Shown here piece after piece: positions 1 through 10,403 of a stretch of DNA of 64,000 bases. Source of the stretch: Branchiostoma belcheri (lineage: Eukaryota; Chordata; Leptocardii; Amphioxiformes; Branchiostomatidae); the NCBI RefSeq assembly GCF_001625305.1, contig NW_017804342.1:675997-739996 (forward strand). Direction: 5' to 3'. The notes under the pieces are model-generated. The model ran no database searches and was not told the DNA's origin. It worked only from the letters and a program-made list of their open reading frames with translations. The position numbers and the translations under genes were made by a program. How positions within the stretch are numbered: position 1 is the first letter of the stretch; every line of letters begins with the position of its first letter.

Positions 1-22
1 TCAATTTGCCGCACTTTTGTTA

Positions 23-404
23 GGCCACGGCATGTAAATTTTATGAATGACATACTCCACAGACTCCAAATCTAACGCGAACGGGCGAAAAAAAACAAGG
101 TTCCTACATTTGAAAATTTTGACTCAATTATTGTACAAATGATTTTGATTCAGTGGGAACATCACATATCACTGCATTAAAGTAAGAAACAAAACATTAA
201 ATCAGAGCTTTTTCTTGTCTCCTTTCTTCATATGCATAGTTATCTGCCATCCACCTTCCGGCATGGCAACAGACATCTTTGTCCCATTTTCGGCATGTTG
301 ACCACTGTCAGAAGGCAATAAAATTTCTTTCTTTTTTTTTGTCCCAAGATCAGGCGAAAATTAACGCGCCCTGATGTCATCCATAAAAATTATTTGCTGC
401 GGCC
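23..404. mobile_element. Non-autonomous TIR DNA transposon, TWA target site (copy 1)
   Basis: The ends are inverted: the left end begins GGCCACGGCATGTAAATTTT and the right end, reverse-complemented, begins GGCCGCAGCAAATAATTTTT. Both continue into a TTATGRATGACAT-type block. TTA lies directly outside both ends (20-22 and 405-407), which fits the 3-bp TWA target duplication of PIF/Harbinger elements. The interior (a block with GTGGGAACATCACATAT and one with CCACCTTCCGGCATGGCAAC) is shared with the element at 2127-2470. No transposase frame is present. The superfamily assignment is inference from target-site length. Confidence 0.75.
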
Positions 405-407
405 TTA

Positions 408-1984
408 GGTGCATACGAAGACCCCCTAACCACCATGAATAAACACTGAAGTGGCCGGTCATCGGGACTACCAACAACCATCATGCAAGGAACAATCCAG
501 GGAGGAAGAGAGGGATAGAGACAACGGAGAAAATGGGAGGATGATATTAGAGAACAGCATGTCACGGCACTGAGTAAAACGTTAAGGAGAACAGAAAACC
601 GAGATGGGGAAGGGTGGAGAAAACTTATGTGGAGAAATACGGATCGTAGAATTCAGCAAAAAAAGAGAGTAAAATTGACCAAGGGAGTCCGGCCGCGGGA
701 GGAAGTTTCTTTCGTGGCCAATCAAACCTACAAGGCGGCCAACTCTCCTGGCAATTATTCTCCTATATACGAGTAGCCAGCGTAGTCTGGTAGAAACTGG
801 AAAAAACGTACTGGTCGACAGATCTTCTTTGGTGCCCCGATAGTTAAGTATCAAATTACAGTGTCAGATAAGATGAAATGTATACGATGATACTTCTCAA
901 TGAATCGCCTTCAGGTGAATTTGTGTGCGTGCGTGATTATGTGCGTCTACGTACACAATTACATGGAAAATTAGGACATCGAATCCCCCAAATACATTAT
1001 GTATATAAATAGCATCTGTGGCTTAAATCTAACCTTTCTTGTCCGAACGCTGATTGCTTCTATTGGATCTAACCGCAGTCCTTGCCTCCGGCACATTGGC
1101 ATTATTTTGTTAAAGGACCTTCAACCGAAGCTCCTTGCTTTGATCACAAGTAGTGTCAGCATTTCATTTGCATACACTTGTCCCCGTTTCTATGAATTAT
1201 ATAAAAAAAATCAATGTAACAATAATAATAGCAACCCTTAACATTTAGCCACCACTTTGACAAGAAAATCAATGTGTCTGAGAGATTTTTAACGACAGCT
1301 TGCGCTCATGCAGTTTTTTTAGGATCTCCATTAGTCTTACAAAAATGTCATACTATTCATCCTTTCTTCTGTGTATATTCTAGGTATTCTGAAGTTCTAC
1401 TTTAATGTAGCGTTGGATGGTGTTTCAAGTTAATGATATTGGACTATTATATCTTTTTGATGAAATGATAGAAATCACAAACAAGTAAGAAACCTAAGTG
1501 AAGGATTAAAATGTTAGCCAAATGTTATTATTTGCATACATGATAAAAGTTTTACAAAATATACTACAGTTAAGTATACGTGCAGGGGGTGGAAGAAAAA
1601 CCATTAAGGTTGTATGATCTCCTCCCCCATCATGATTTTACAATTTTTACAGATTTATCAAATGAAATATAAATAACAATAAAGAAGTAATGGAAAGGTA
1701 GTAAACCAAAACAATAAAAAATAAATCAATTAAACAAATTACGGTTATTTTTATAGTAACGATTCTCTAAGGCAACTGTTTACAGGTTCAACTTTTTACA
1801 TTTTACCCACGTCAGTTTAAGCGTGAGATTCTCTACTGCAGCGCTGTACAGGGCACTTTGTAATTCTAGCCGTTTGTTTCAGGCTCAGGGGACGAGTGAG
1901 TGCATTGGCTGGATTTCCTATCTCATAAACCTGCCTGCCAGGTTTTATTAAAGTCGTTCGTTCTGCGACCTGAGAGAATACGGT
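408..1984. other. No gene recognised
   Basis: Only short open frames occur and none has splice-site support, domain content or recognisable protein sequence. The stretch is AT-rich single-copy-looking DNA that runs into the satellite starting near 1985. Confidence 0.5.
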
Positions 1985-3545
1985 TCAACGTCGTGTGGTT
2001 AAATGGGTCGGCGTCTTTGGGTGAAGCTGGGAGGGCATGATATGTGTAGTGTCGTCATAAAGTACTGTCCCTCGGTAATAACGCAATCAATGTAGCGCAC
2101 AAAGCTTAAGACAGTGAGTCAAAATAGGCCACAGCAAGTAACTTTTATGGATGACATCCTCCGCAGACTCCAAATCCTCAAAGGTTCCTACGTTTTGAAA
2201 TATTTTGACTCAATCATTGTACAAATGGCTTTGATTCAGTGGGAACATCACATATACACAGCCAACACCACATATCACTGCATCAAAGTAAGACACAAAA
2301 CATTAAATCAGAGCCTTTTCTTGTCTCCTCTCTTTATAGTTATCTACCATCCACCTTCCGGCATGGCAACAGACATCTTTGCCAATTTTCGGTATGTTGA
2401 CCACTGTTTTTTTTTTCCAAAACCAGGCGAAAATTAATGATGTCATCCATAAAAATTATTTGCTGTGGCCTTAGCACACAAAGCTTGAGACAGAATATAC
2501 AGTAATCCAAATTCATATCGGTCATGGTATTAAAAGGATGGTATTTCTTTGGTCAACTTGGCAGTGCATGATGTAGTGTTATCATAAACTACTGTCCCAC
2601 GGTAATAAAGTAATCAATGTTACAGTCTTAGTGTACAAAGCTAGAAACAGTTATTCAACATATACAGTAATCCAAATTCATGCCGGTCATGGTGTTAAAA
2701 GGATGGTCTTTCTTTAAACCTTCTTGGGTGAACTTTTTAGTGCATGAATAATTTTACTATAGTGTCGTCATAAACCACGGTCCTTCTGTAATACCGGAGT
2801 CTATGTTACAGTTTTAGCGTACTTGTGACGAAGCTAAAAGGTACAATGCAGCTTATAAGCCAAATCATGTTGGTCACGGATGTTAAAAGGATGGTTACTC
2901 TGTCAGCGCTTGATGTAGTGTTGTAATAAACTACATTCCCTCGGTAATACCAAATTATACTACAGTTTTAGCGTACTAGTGACGAAGCTAAAAGGTATAA
3001 TGCAGCAAATCATGTTGGTCATGGTATTAAAAATGATGTTCTTCCTTTGGTTACTCTGTCAGCGCCTAAAGTAGTGTTGTAATAAACTATATCCCCTCGG
3101 TATTAACAGTCTATGTTACAATTTTATTGTTCTAGCCCCAAAGCTGAAGAGTAAAATGCAACGTATAACCCAAATCATGCCGGTCACGGGTGTTAAAAAG
3201 ATGGGCTTTCTTTGGGTGAACTTGGCAGCTCTTGATGCATTGCCGTCATAAAAAAATACAGTCCCTCGATGCTAACTAGTTTTAGCGCACTAGAAGCGAA
3301 ACAGCAACGAACATTCAATCCAAATCATGACGGTCACGGGTGTTAAAAACGATGGGCTTTCTTTGGGTCATAAAGTACAGTCCCTCGGCGTATCCAATGT
3401 TTGCCCTCCAAAGCTAAAACAGTAATGCAACATATAATCTAAATTCATGCCGGTCACGGGTATTGGACTATCTCGGTGAACTTTGAAGTGCATGATAAAG
3501 TGTTGTCGTAAAACTACAGTCCCTCGATACTAAAGGAGTCAATAT
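1985..3545. repeat. Degenerate satellite, roughly 100-190 bp monomers, about 8-9 copies
   Basis: A compound block recurs in order. It contains GTCATAAACTACAGTCCCTCGG, then a TTTTAGCGTACTAGTGACGAAGC-type segment, then CCAAATCATGCCGGTCACGG, then TGTTAAAAGGATGG and TTTGGGTGAACTTGGCAGTGC. Successive CCAAATCATG-type blocks lie near 2506, 2670, 2860, 3008, 3170, 3320 and 3442. Monomers are substituted and some are internally deleted. The array is interrupted by the TIR element at 2127-2470. Confidence 0.8.
2127..2470. mobile_element. Non-autonomous TIR element, same family as 23-404 (copy 2)
   Basis: The left end GGCCACAGCAAGTAACTTTT and the reverse-complemented right end GGCCACAGCAAATAATTTTT are inverted repeats. 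The interior matches the copy at 23-404 over most of its length. Flanks are ATA on the left and TTA on the right, so the target duplication is decayed or one flank mutated. The element sits inside a monomer of the surrounding satellite: satellite sequence ending at ACAAAGCTTAAGACAG resumes as ACAAAGCTTGAGACAG after it. Confidence 0.78.
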
Positions 3546-3559
3546 ATAAGTGAATTTTA

Positions 3560-5060
3560 CCATATTAGCGCTAAACTCAAATTGTAACAGACAACAGGCA
3601 ACGGCAATGTAACAGCGAGAAGATTATGAACAAGAGGTTGTCAAATTCACAACGGCCTCCCTACCATACGAAACTAGTTATGATAACAAAACTGGAATTA
3701 ATATATATGCTCTATTTCTTTCCATAATTCCTCATCTTCCGGCCTTTTAGTTGAAAACACCGTGAAAATCATTTGAAGCTTTCAGAAGTCAGTTATTAGA
3801 CATGTTAGAGCGACTAAATGGTTGAAACAATCATTGAAGTACATGTAGAAAAGTGCATTGATGCAGATATATTTAATGGGCTTCCTCGGTGATGTCTACA
3901 AGGAAGTGATCAGAAGACTGTCAAAAACATCCGGCGTGTTTTGTAGCAGAATTGCGAACGCTTTACAGTTTGAAGAGTTTAAAGTTATTGCGGGGCCTCA
4001 GGGATTTCTTATATGAATGAATATATTTCCTGTTTATTGAGTTTATTGACTTAAAACTCTACTAAAGCTGCCCACCCGAGGGTGATAGCTATTCTTCCAG
4101 GATAGTATACACATAAAACATAACAAAACATCGATAAATATACATATATACATCAATATACACAATATATACATATATATTATGTTCAATTTACTACCAA
4201 TTCTATACAGTTTGTTTCAGTCTGTCTTTGGTAATTCTCCTGTCAATAGTTTGAATCTATATAAGAATACTGTTTGCATGCCGCATTCTAAAGTCTGATA
4301 GAATCAGCAGATGTTGTAACAAAAAGATGGAGGAACATTACAAGCTCCGAGCGATTTCGAGAGCTCCGTTTTTGCAAGTGTCCCTTAGCAACATATGGCG
4401 ATATAAAACCTGCATCTGTACAATGCACATGTTGGTTTTTAAATGTCGGTACGCACAGTTAAACCTGCATTAGTGGCCACCTGTGCTTTAAAGTGGAGTT
4501 CTTAAGCTATTTCCCCCTTTGACGCAAGCAGTAAGAAGACTGTCTTTAGCAGCCATCTGTGGCTGTTTTTTCCTGCAGTCTCCTGCAGAGTCATAAGACA
4601 GGTTTGACTGTAATATACAAAATACATGGTGCCTGCTCTCCCCTAGTATAAAGTGGAGAAGAAAAGACTGGCAAGGCCGTAAAAAGGAATGTATGCCTTT
4701 ATACCGCCTACACGGTACTCTGCGCCATTGCATAAGACGCGGTACATTGTACACGCAAGTCAGGAAAACGAGAATCCCTCGTTTTTTTGGGTTCTAGTTA
4801 TGGTCCTTGGTGCACAATCAAGTCAAGAGAACGCGGGAAACGGTTGTATATTTTTGGGGTAATATCACATTCTCTTTGTACGCATTCAAGTCAAGACGAC
4901 GAATAACATTGCAGTTCTTGGGTATTAGAGTCCCATATAGCTTTGTGCACATTCAAGTCAGGAAAACGCATTGTATTTCTTATGTGGCACGATGTTTTTG
5001 TAACAGCTAATGTCCATTACCTGGCAACGTTTCGGCAGCCGTTCTCCTATACCTTCTTAG
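3560..5060. other. No gene recognised
   Basis: AT-rich intergenic sequence. The segment around 4100-4185 is a TA/CA-rich low-complexity tract. Small loosely repeated pieces with a CATTCAAGTCAAGA-type core occur at about 4755-4975. No exon is supported. Confidence 0.5.
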
Positions 5061-5062
5061 TC

Positions 5063-5249
5063 TCCACCAGACTTCTTTTGCAGGCTGAATAAATCGTAAA
5101 GATTGGCCTAAAAGGGTATTAATTGGCAAAAGAAGGTAGCCGGCCATCGAAGATTTTAATTGGCCTGCTACCTTCTCTTGCCAAGCAATTAACACTCTTT
5201 TTAGGCTGATTTCTACGATTTATTCAGCCTGCAAAAGAAGTCTGGTGGA
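5063..5249. mobile_element. Palindromic MITE (foldback), TIR TCCACCAGAC
   Basis: The left arm TCCACCAGACTTCTTTTGCA is mirrored by the right arm, whose reverse complement has the same start; pairing continues through GGCTGAATAAATCGTA. The middle is also largely self-complementary (ggtagc...gctacc). A half copy with the same end occurs at 7325-7375. There is no coding capacity. Confidence 0.85.
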
Positions 5250-7170
5250 TACCAAAATAAATTGTAATACCTTCCTCAGAGCAGAGGTTTTACTAGCTAG
5301 CACAGGGACTACCGAAATCTCGGCAGACGATGTCTACTGGCTGCGTATACCTTGCGATTTATCAACCCAAGGAAAGTATCCCCCGACGCCGTGCTTGTTG
5401 TATAAATTCATCAAGAATCTGGCACACAAAAAAATCCAGACAAAATGGATCCATACGTATGCAATGGCCGTGCTCAGTGAAAGATGGATAAAACGCAGCG
5501 GTTTTTATTTCCCATAAGAATCTAGTAACGTCAGTTGACTTACCTTAAAGCTTCTTCTATCTCCGTGTAAATGTCGCAATGTGTGCGGCTCCCTGGCCCC
5601 CCAGACACCGACTGAGCAGCAGAGACGACACAGGTACGGGGAATAAAAAATTCCCTTCGCCCGGAGGTGGACGACTGGATACCAGTCTCTCTCTGATTGG
5701 TCGTACAATTAAACCTCCTCCAATGGTCGTACCGTCCGGAACGTGACGAAAACTGTCCTCCGTGTAATCACAGGCTAATAACGTTAACCAGCACGGCACT
5801 TTGCTTCAATATCCACATCAGAGGAAGGTATTTAGTAAGACTGAATCTACGGCAGTGCCGGCAATGCCGCGTAGTGTAGCCGGGGGCGGTACCAATATGT
5901 GATATAACGTCATACATCGTCTGATACGTGTAATGCTGTATGTACAAATGTCACAAATGTCAGAAGAACTTAATTGCACGACAATTGTACATGGTACAAT
6001 GTAAGGCAACGACTATTGAACACAGTATCACAACGAAAAGGGTTTAAAATAAAACCGTTAACATCCTAGTTACTTAACATCTAGTGCTAATGTAATATGC
6101 AATGAAGTAGGGCTAATCATGAGTTTCAGCATTTTTTCTAAGTACAGTCTTTTATGTCTTTAGCTATTTTTGCATTGTGAGAGTTATTGCATTTGAATAC
6201 TAGTATATAAATCTGTCTATATATAACACCGAGTCTGTTGATATCTATTGAACTTGATTCGAAAAAGTGAAAAGCTTATTACGTAAAACATCATATCTAG
6301 AGCATTATATATGTTTCCCCTGGTGAAATAAAGAAAGAAACAAACAAACAAACAAATTCTCAGGGCTGCATTGAAGTCATAGCTTGCCGGTTCCTCTCTT
6401 CTTGCTGTAGCGGGATTCGTCTTCATTGAATAAAAGATCAAAGATATAGATTATTGAATCATCTTTACTGACACGTTCGTGCGCACGTGAGCTAAATGTA
6501 ACGTTTACGTAAAAAAAAACTAAAAATAAAGTGCACCTGGTTACAAAAGCGTGAAAGGTCCGTTTCTAATTGGTTATAACAAAATCATGATCCAAAACAA
6601 AAAGGAAAACTGGACAGGAGAGACAAGACTTTTCTGCACTACATGTATTTTCGTTTTCATGAAAGGCCTTTGCGCCGGTTTAAATGCTATCGAATAGATT
6701 TTTGAATTTCAAACAGATCCGCCGACGAGTGCATCAAAAGAATGAATGACGCAAGTGACCTATCGCTCCAAGCAGTTCTATATACCACCAGACTTTTACA
6801 ATCTGAAATTAAGCTTCACTGTAGATGTGGTGTTCCTGTTAATGTCTTTTCCTGTTAATTTGTGGTACTTTAAATCAGATTTTTTTCTTAAATGGTTAGA
6901 GTTTACAGTTTTCAGTCTGTAACTGTATCTCCGTCTCAAGAAAAAAAATAGCATCATTTGGGAGCTATTTACGCTCGAGGCTGCTCTAATATGATATGTA
7001 TAAACCACATGCACAGTTTTGAATCGTTGCTAGGTTATCTGCGAAACAGAGGAACATTCCAGACGGACCATGTGATTTAATTTCAGCACATGGGAAGGAT
7101 CCATGCGCCAATGTGAAGGTCGTTTCGTAACGGTACCAGTTCTTCAGTCTACGCGTGTGCATCTTTTGAT
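5250..7170. other. No gene recognised
   Basis: Intergenic sequence without supported exons. An (AAAC)n-like tract lies at about 6335-6356. Several short open frames are present, but none shows domain content or splice context. Confidence 0.5.
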
Positions 7171-7174
7171 GGAC

Positions 7175-7277
7175 TGTATCTGTATCTGTATCTGTATCTG
7201 TATCTGTATCTGTATCTGTATCTGTATCTGTATCTGTATCTGTACAGCCGGTATCACTGCCCTTCGGGGTAACACAC
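7175..7277 (-). repeat. (GATACA)n hexanucleotide tract plus conserved block, probable retroelement 3' tail
   Basis: About eleven CTGTAT units (7175-7243) are followed by AGCCGGTATCACTGCCCTTCGGGGTAACACA. The same combination, hexamer then an AGCYGGTATAACCGCCCTT block, recurs near 33396, 33601 and 62300, always in the same orientation. Read on the minus strand this is a unique block followed by a (GATACA)n tail, as expected for the 3' end of a CR1/L2-like LINE or its SINE. The retroelement assignment is inference. Confidence 0.6.
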
Positions 7278-7324
7278 TAGCTTCGCATGCAGGCACGCGG
7301 CGCGGCGGCAGCCGGCTATATTAC

Positions 7325-7430
7325 TAGTATCCACCAGACTCATTTGCAGGCTGAATAATTAGTAGAAATCGGCCTAAAATGAATGTAGCTGGCCAGGGGA
7401 GTTGGCCAGCCATAGAGGGTCCACTTATTT
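7325..7430. mobile_element. Half copy of the TCCACCAGAC palindromic MITE
   Basis: The start TATCCACCAGACT with TTTGCAGGCTGAATAA matches the end of the element at 5063-5249. The following GCTGGCCAGGGGAGTTGGCC segment resembles sequence near 11560. The opposite end was not found, so this is a truncated or solo-end copy. Confidence 0.55.
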
Positions 7431-8410
7431 GCCTAGGACTACTACTACACCGAAAGACTTGTTACACATTCACGAACTTGGACTCCCGACCACTAGTTGT
7501 ACGCCCGCCAACCATGGCTAGGAGTAGGAGTAGGTCGGCAGCGAGGTCGGCTGATCTTTGACAAGGTCAGCTACTGTTCGACTACGCCAGCAAAAATGTT
7601 TAAATGAATGAAAACCTTTATTGTACACACATACCCACTGGGTTAAGTACAGATAACGTTACATATATACATAGTTAAATAGCTACAATTAAGTAAATTC
7701 GGTTTCTTCTTGTTTGTTAGTAATGGTATAAAGTTAAGAGCAGGTATGTTTCAAACATTCGGGGATGGTCGGGAGGTTCTGCCATGGTTCTGGCTGGTAT
7801 TTGGTTCATGTAAGTCTGCAGAACACCAGCCAACCATTCGGGAGTAAGTCAGCAGTGTGTGTGCGTTATATGAGATGAAAAGTTGGAAAAATAACGTACA
7901 GGGCGGCTACAGGCTGGTTTTATACAATCAAACATACTGGGACAGCCGACGCATGGAGACTGAATTTCATTCGCGTCTGTAATCAAATGGACACAGTGAC
8001 AATTTGGACATGCTGGCTAGTTTTTCTTCCAAAATTGAAACAATTAAGTACTTGCAATTTATCTGCCTCCAATGGACGTATTAGCTATAGACCATTTGGA
8101 CATGGTGTCTAGTTCTTATAAAAAGAGGTCTTTCATTCAATCTTTGCTGACAAACGTTATTTCGGTTAATCACTAGTTTTTTCCACCCATATGTTGTCAC
8201 CATGGCTGGCTTTGATAACCAGGTTATACCGCAGGGTGTTTTTTTCCAATGGAACTGTGTCGTGCTCACTTCATCATAATATGATATTTCAAAGGAAACA
8301 TACGTGTACGTACTCTCCAATGGACTGAGGCAAATTGACTACGAACCTTTCACTCAATAACAAAGTAATCGCTGTTGCTAAGACGTAATCGCCCGTACAC
8401 GTTGCTAGAT
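7431..8410. other. No gene recognised
   Basis: No exon with splice-site support. The sequence around 7770-7840 (TTCTGCCATGG, TTCTGGCTGG, TGCAGAACACC) is weakly repetitive. Nothing coding could be supported. Confidence 0.45.
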
Positions 8411-8412
8411 TG

Positions 8413-8960
8413 CTGGTGCAGTTTCTGTTTGGAGCTATTTTTGAGTCCTGTCAAGAAATACCCCAGGCAAAGCGAGTCGTGATTGAAGTTGCCGTTCTGT
8501 TTTTGAGTCACTGATGCAGAAATTAGCGTTGTTTGATTGCTGTTATAGTTTCTGTTTGGAGCTATTTTTGAGTCTTGTCGAGAAATGATTCAGGCAAAGC
8601 GAATCCTTACTGGAGCTGTCGTTGTGTTTACAGACTAGCTGATGCAGAAATGAAGGTTGTTTTATTGCTGGTAGTTTCTGTTCGGAGTTATTTTTGGATT
8701 CCTGTCAACAAATGATGCAGGTAAAGGGAATTGTGATTGGAGTTGTCATTCTATTTACTGGCTCACTGATGCAAAAATTAACGTTGCTTGATTAAGTATT
8801 TCTGGTAGTTTCCGTTTAGGGTCATTTTGAATTCCTGTCAAGAAATAATACGGGCAAAGCGAATTGTGATTGGAGTTGTCGTTCTGTCTACTGGTTCACT
8901 GATGCAGAAATTAACGTATAGTTTCTGTTTGGAGTTATTTTGGATCCTGACAAGAAGATC
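8413..8960. repeat. Tandem array, about 113-135 bp unit, five copies
   Basis: The core AGTTTCTGTTTGGAGYTATT recurs near 8421, 8548, 8673, 8808 and 8921. Each is followed by a CCTGTCAAGAAAT-type block, then GGCAAAGCGAATTGTGATTGG, then CACTGATGCAGAAATTARCG. The copies are clearly diverged. No conserved reading frame runs through the array. Confidence 0.85.
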
Positions 8961-9016
8961 TATTTTCTTGTCACTGATGTTCTGCCTTGTCGCTCGAGCT
9001 TGCCATTCTAGCTAGT

Positions 9017-9085
9017 AATCTCAAAGCAGATCCTACGGTGCGGTGGCAAGACTGTATCAATTGGCCAGAGGAGTGTCCATTTATA
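9017..9085. mobile_element. Solo end of the TAATCTCCAAGCAGAT MITE family
   Basis: The sequence TAATCTCAAAGCAGATCCTA followed by a CAGTATC/ATTGGCCAGAG-like block matches the left end of the element at 59981-60352. No partner end lies nearby. Confidence 0.55.
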
Positions 9086-9971
9086 TTAGCTACCGGGTCG
9101 GCCAAGGACTCTCTCTAGATGGCCAGTTCTAGCTGTAACGCTTTTGCCGACAGGCATATGCTTGTAGATTACGGCATTCAATGCTGAATGCAGTGTGTGG
9201 TTCCGTACATGTGACAACTTAGTGTTACACACGTTTCTAGGTAATGTATTCGAAAGAGGGTCTGTGTGCTTTTTTCCGTGAGCCGTAACGAGTTGTTCTA
9301 ATTCACCGTTAATCGTAGCAGGTCGGCTTTGTTTAACATTAAGCGTTGTCGGTAAATTATTCCAGATGGGTAATCAAGTCGCTTTAATTCTACGTAGCAC
9401 ATCATTTTGTCAAACGTTATTACAAATTATTCATATCGCGATGTAGAACGCCAGATTGCCCAACGGTCACCACAGACCGTAATTTTTTTTTTAATTCCAA
9501 GAAAGCATCTGAAGCAAATACTAGTAAGAGGACAAAGACAACGTGACGGTGGAATGAAGTTGTGCACAACTTACTAGTAAATCATGACCGCCACTTGTAC
9601 ATTATGGAAATAAAAATAACAAACTAGACACTCAAAAATGATTATGAATATCAAGTAAATAGACGCATCCCCCCGTTTAAGCTTCCTTATCCCGTTGCTT
9701 GAGTAACTGCTCAGTTCGACTGTTTTGTCCGTATAATTTGTTGTTGACAAAACTGCAACAACTAAAGCGAAGATTGTCAGCAGAAGTGAGCCTTTGAGGT
9801 AAGAATTACTATTGATCTCAAACTTTTATCTGAAATCAATCCCCTTGTTGTATACATGCACTTCTACAGGGTATTAAGTATAAACTATATACTGTATATA
9901 TAATGTTTATATCTACCTACAATGTAGGTCAAGCAATACCTTTTACGTTTTTCTGTGGGAAGAGAAAACAG

Positions 9972-10190
9972 CGAAGGAGGAAGCTGTGAAGGAGGAAGCT
10001 GTGAAGGAGGAAGCTGTGAAGGAGGAAGCTGTGAAGGAGGAAGCTGTGAAGATGTGAAGGAGGAAGCTGTGAAGGAGGAAGCTGTGAAGGAGGAAGCTGT
10101 GAAGGAGGAAGCTGTGAAGGAGGAAGCTGTGAAGGAGGAAGCTGTGAAGATGTGAAGGAGGAAGCTGTGAAGGAGGAAGCTGTGAAGGAG
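9972..10190. repeat. 15-bp minisatellite (GAAGGAGGAAGCTGT)n
   Basis: About fourteen units of a 15-mer occur with two interruptions reading GAAGATGTGAAG, near 10048 and 10147. Because 15 is divisible by three, the array is open in several frames on both strands (for example KEEAV repeats on plus). I saw no exon boundary or conserved flank, so I treat it as non-coding repeat. Confidence 0.85.
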
Positions 10191-10339
10191 GATGAGACCA
10201 GAATAAGACTATCTACATCTACCTCCTGCAAATAAAGACTTGTTTGTTTGATGCAGTCACTGTGTCCTGTGGTTCAATCCGCATTATCGGCTTTGTATTC
10301 CTGTGGTTAAGCAGCATTTTTTTTTGGCTGGATTTTTTT

Positions 10340-10400
10340 TCGCCCTCTCGCATTAGTTTTGTGGTCCCCAGAGGATGTCATCCATATAATTAAATCAGTG
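10340..10400. mobile_element. Right end of the GGCCACACTGA TIR family
   Basis: GAGGATGTCATCCATATAAT followed by TAAATCAGTGTGGCC and then TAA matches the right terminus of the elements ending at 42876 and 63320. The left end was not identified. Confidence 0.55.
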
Positions 10401-10403
10401 TGG

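Noticed and set aside
5557..5799. 80-residue minus frame with several prolines and glycines
   Set aside because: No homology, no splice sites of quality and overlapping frames on both strands.
8413..8960. Repeat array considered as CRISPR
   Set aside because: Units are long, directly adjacent and diverged, with no unique spacers; the genome is animal.
9929..10231. 100-residue minus frame and 66-residue plus frame
   Set aside because: Both follow from the 15-bp minisatellite; no flanking coding signal.
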